A stretch of DNA of 64,000 bases from Schistocerca nitens (lineage: Eukaryota > Arthropoda > Insecta > Orthoptera > Acrididae). The notes below the pieces were generated by a model. It made no database searches, was not told where the DNA came from, and saw only the letters and a program-made list of their open reading frames with translations. Location of the stretch: NCBI RefSeq assembly GCF_023898315.1, contig NC_064614.1, positions 1,057,852,432-1,057,916,431 on the forward strand, given 5' to 3'. Shown here in pieces: positions 63,893 through 64,000 of the stretch. The first letter of the stretch is position 1. Each line of letters opens with the position of its first letter. Made by a program: the position numbers and the translations under genes.

Positions 63893-64000
63893 TTAAACTT
63901 TTAACATACGACTATACCTCTTAACAAGTAAATTACGAGAGTATTTTAATTTGGTCAATAACTATGCAAAATATGAAAAAATAAAATATCTGTTGCTCCT

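Noticed and set aside
1-64000. CRISPR arrays, operons, bacterial promoters
   Set aside because: No regularly spaced short repeats or bacterial gene organisation; composition and element content are those of an insect nuclear genome.

Overview
This window looks like intergenic DNA from a large, repeat-rich insect genome. The best guess is an orthopteran of the locust/grasshopper type (Schistocerca-like). That guess rests on a tRNA-headed SINE seen six times, with a head matching GGTTCGAATCCTGCCTCGGG and an end near CTCAGAGCCATTTGAACC. I know this repeat as very abundant in locust genomes. I could not run a database search, so the host is an inference. I found no convincing host gene: almost every recognisable protein belongs to a mobile element, and most are broken.

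Layout. 1-6.8 kb: a LINE 3' end, a 90-bp palindrome, and an APE-RT LINE copy split by about 2.3 kb of other DNA (with a DUF7869-like ORF) and by a SINE. 7.4-13.7 kb: CR1/jockey-type LINE fragments on both strands, a deletion derivative of a mariner element, two SINE families and a foldback element. 14-15.4 kb: a Cys-rich ORF1-like reading frame and unassigned ORFs. 15.4-20 kb: AT-rich DNA interrupted at 17982-18640 by a GC-richer insert. The insert encodes an arginine-rich, capsid-like protein fragment and is flanked by a perfect 88-bp direct duplication. It is the most unusual object in the window and is probably an endogenous fragment of a small circular ssDNA virus. 22-26.6 kb: a decayed Ty3/gypsy element on the minus strand carrying a pogo/Tigger-like insertion. 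26.7-28 kb: a hAT end and a mariner remnant. 28.3-31.0 kb: a 2.7-kb element bounded by TTAA with a Mutator/Kolobok-like transposase. 31.7-32.9 kb: a probable solo LTR and a coiled-coil ORF. 34.1-35.5 kb: a Tc1/mariner-type element with an intact 340-codon transposase. 35.9-41 kb: LINE and hAT remnants.

43.15-46.45 kb: an essentially full-length APE-RT LINE with target-site duplications, broken only by two homopolymer frameshifts. 46.5-49 kb: a hAT remnant, a CR1-like ORF1 with an esterase-like segment (split by a SINE), a Penelope GIY-YIG fragment and a second tRNA-SINE family. 50-52 kb: a minus-strand CR1/jockey LINE. 53-59 kb: a 580-bp MITE, a long inverted repeat, a Tc1 relic, a mariner relic and a second foldback element. 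62-63.9 kb: a decayed piggyBac element.

The elements are layered. SINEs with intact 11-12 bp target duplications sit inside older LINE and ORF1 copies. A foldback element sits inside a LINE, and a pogo element sits inside a gypsy element. Only the transposase at 34259-35281 and, nearly, the LINE at 43.1-46.5 kb look recently active.
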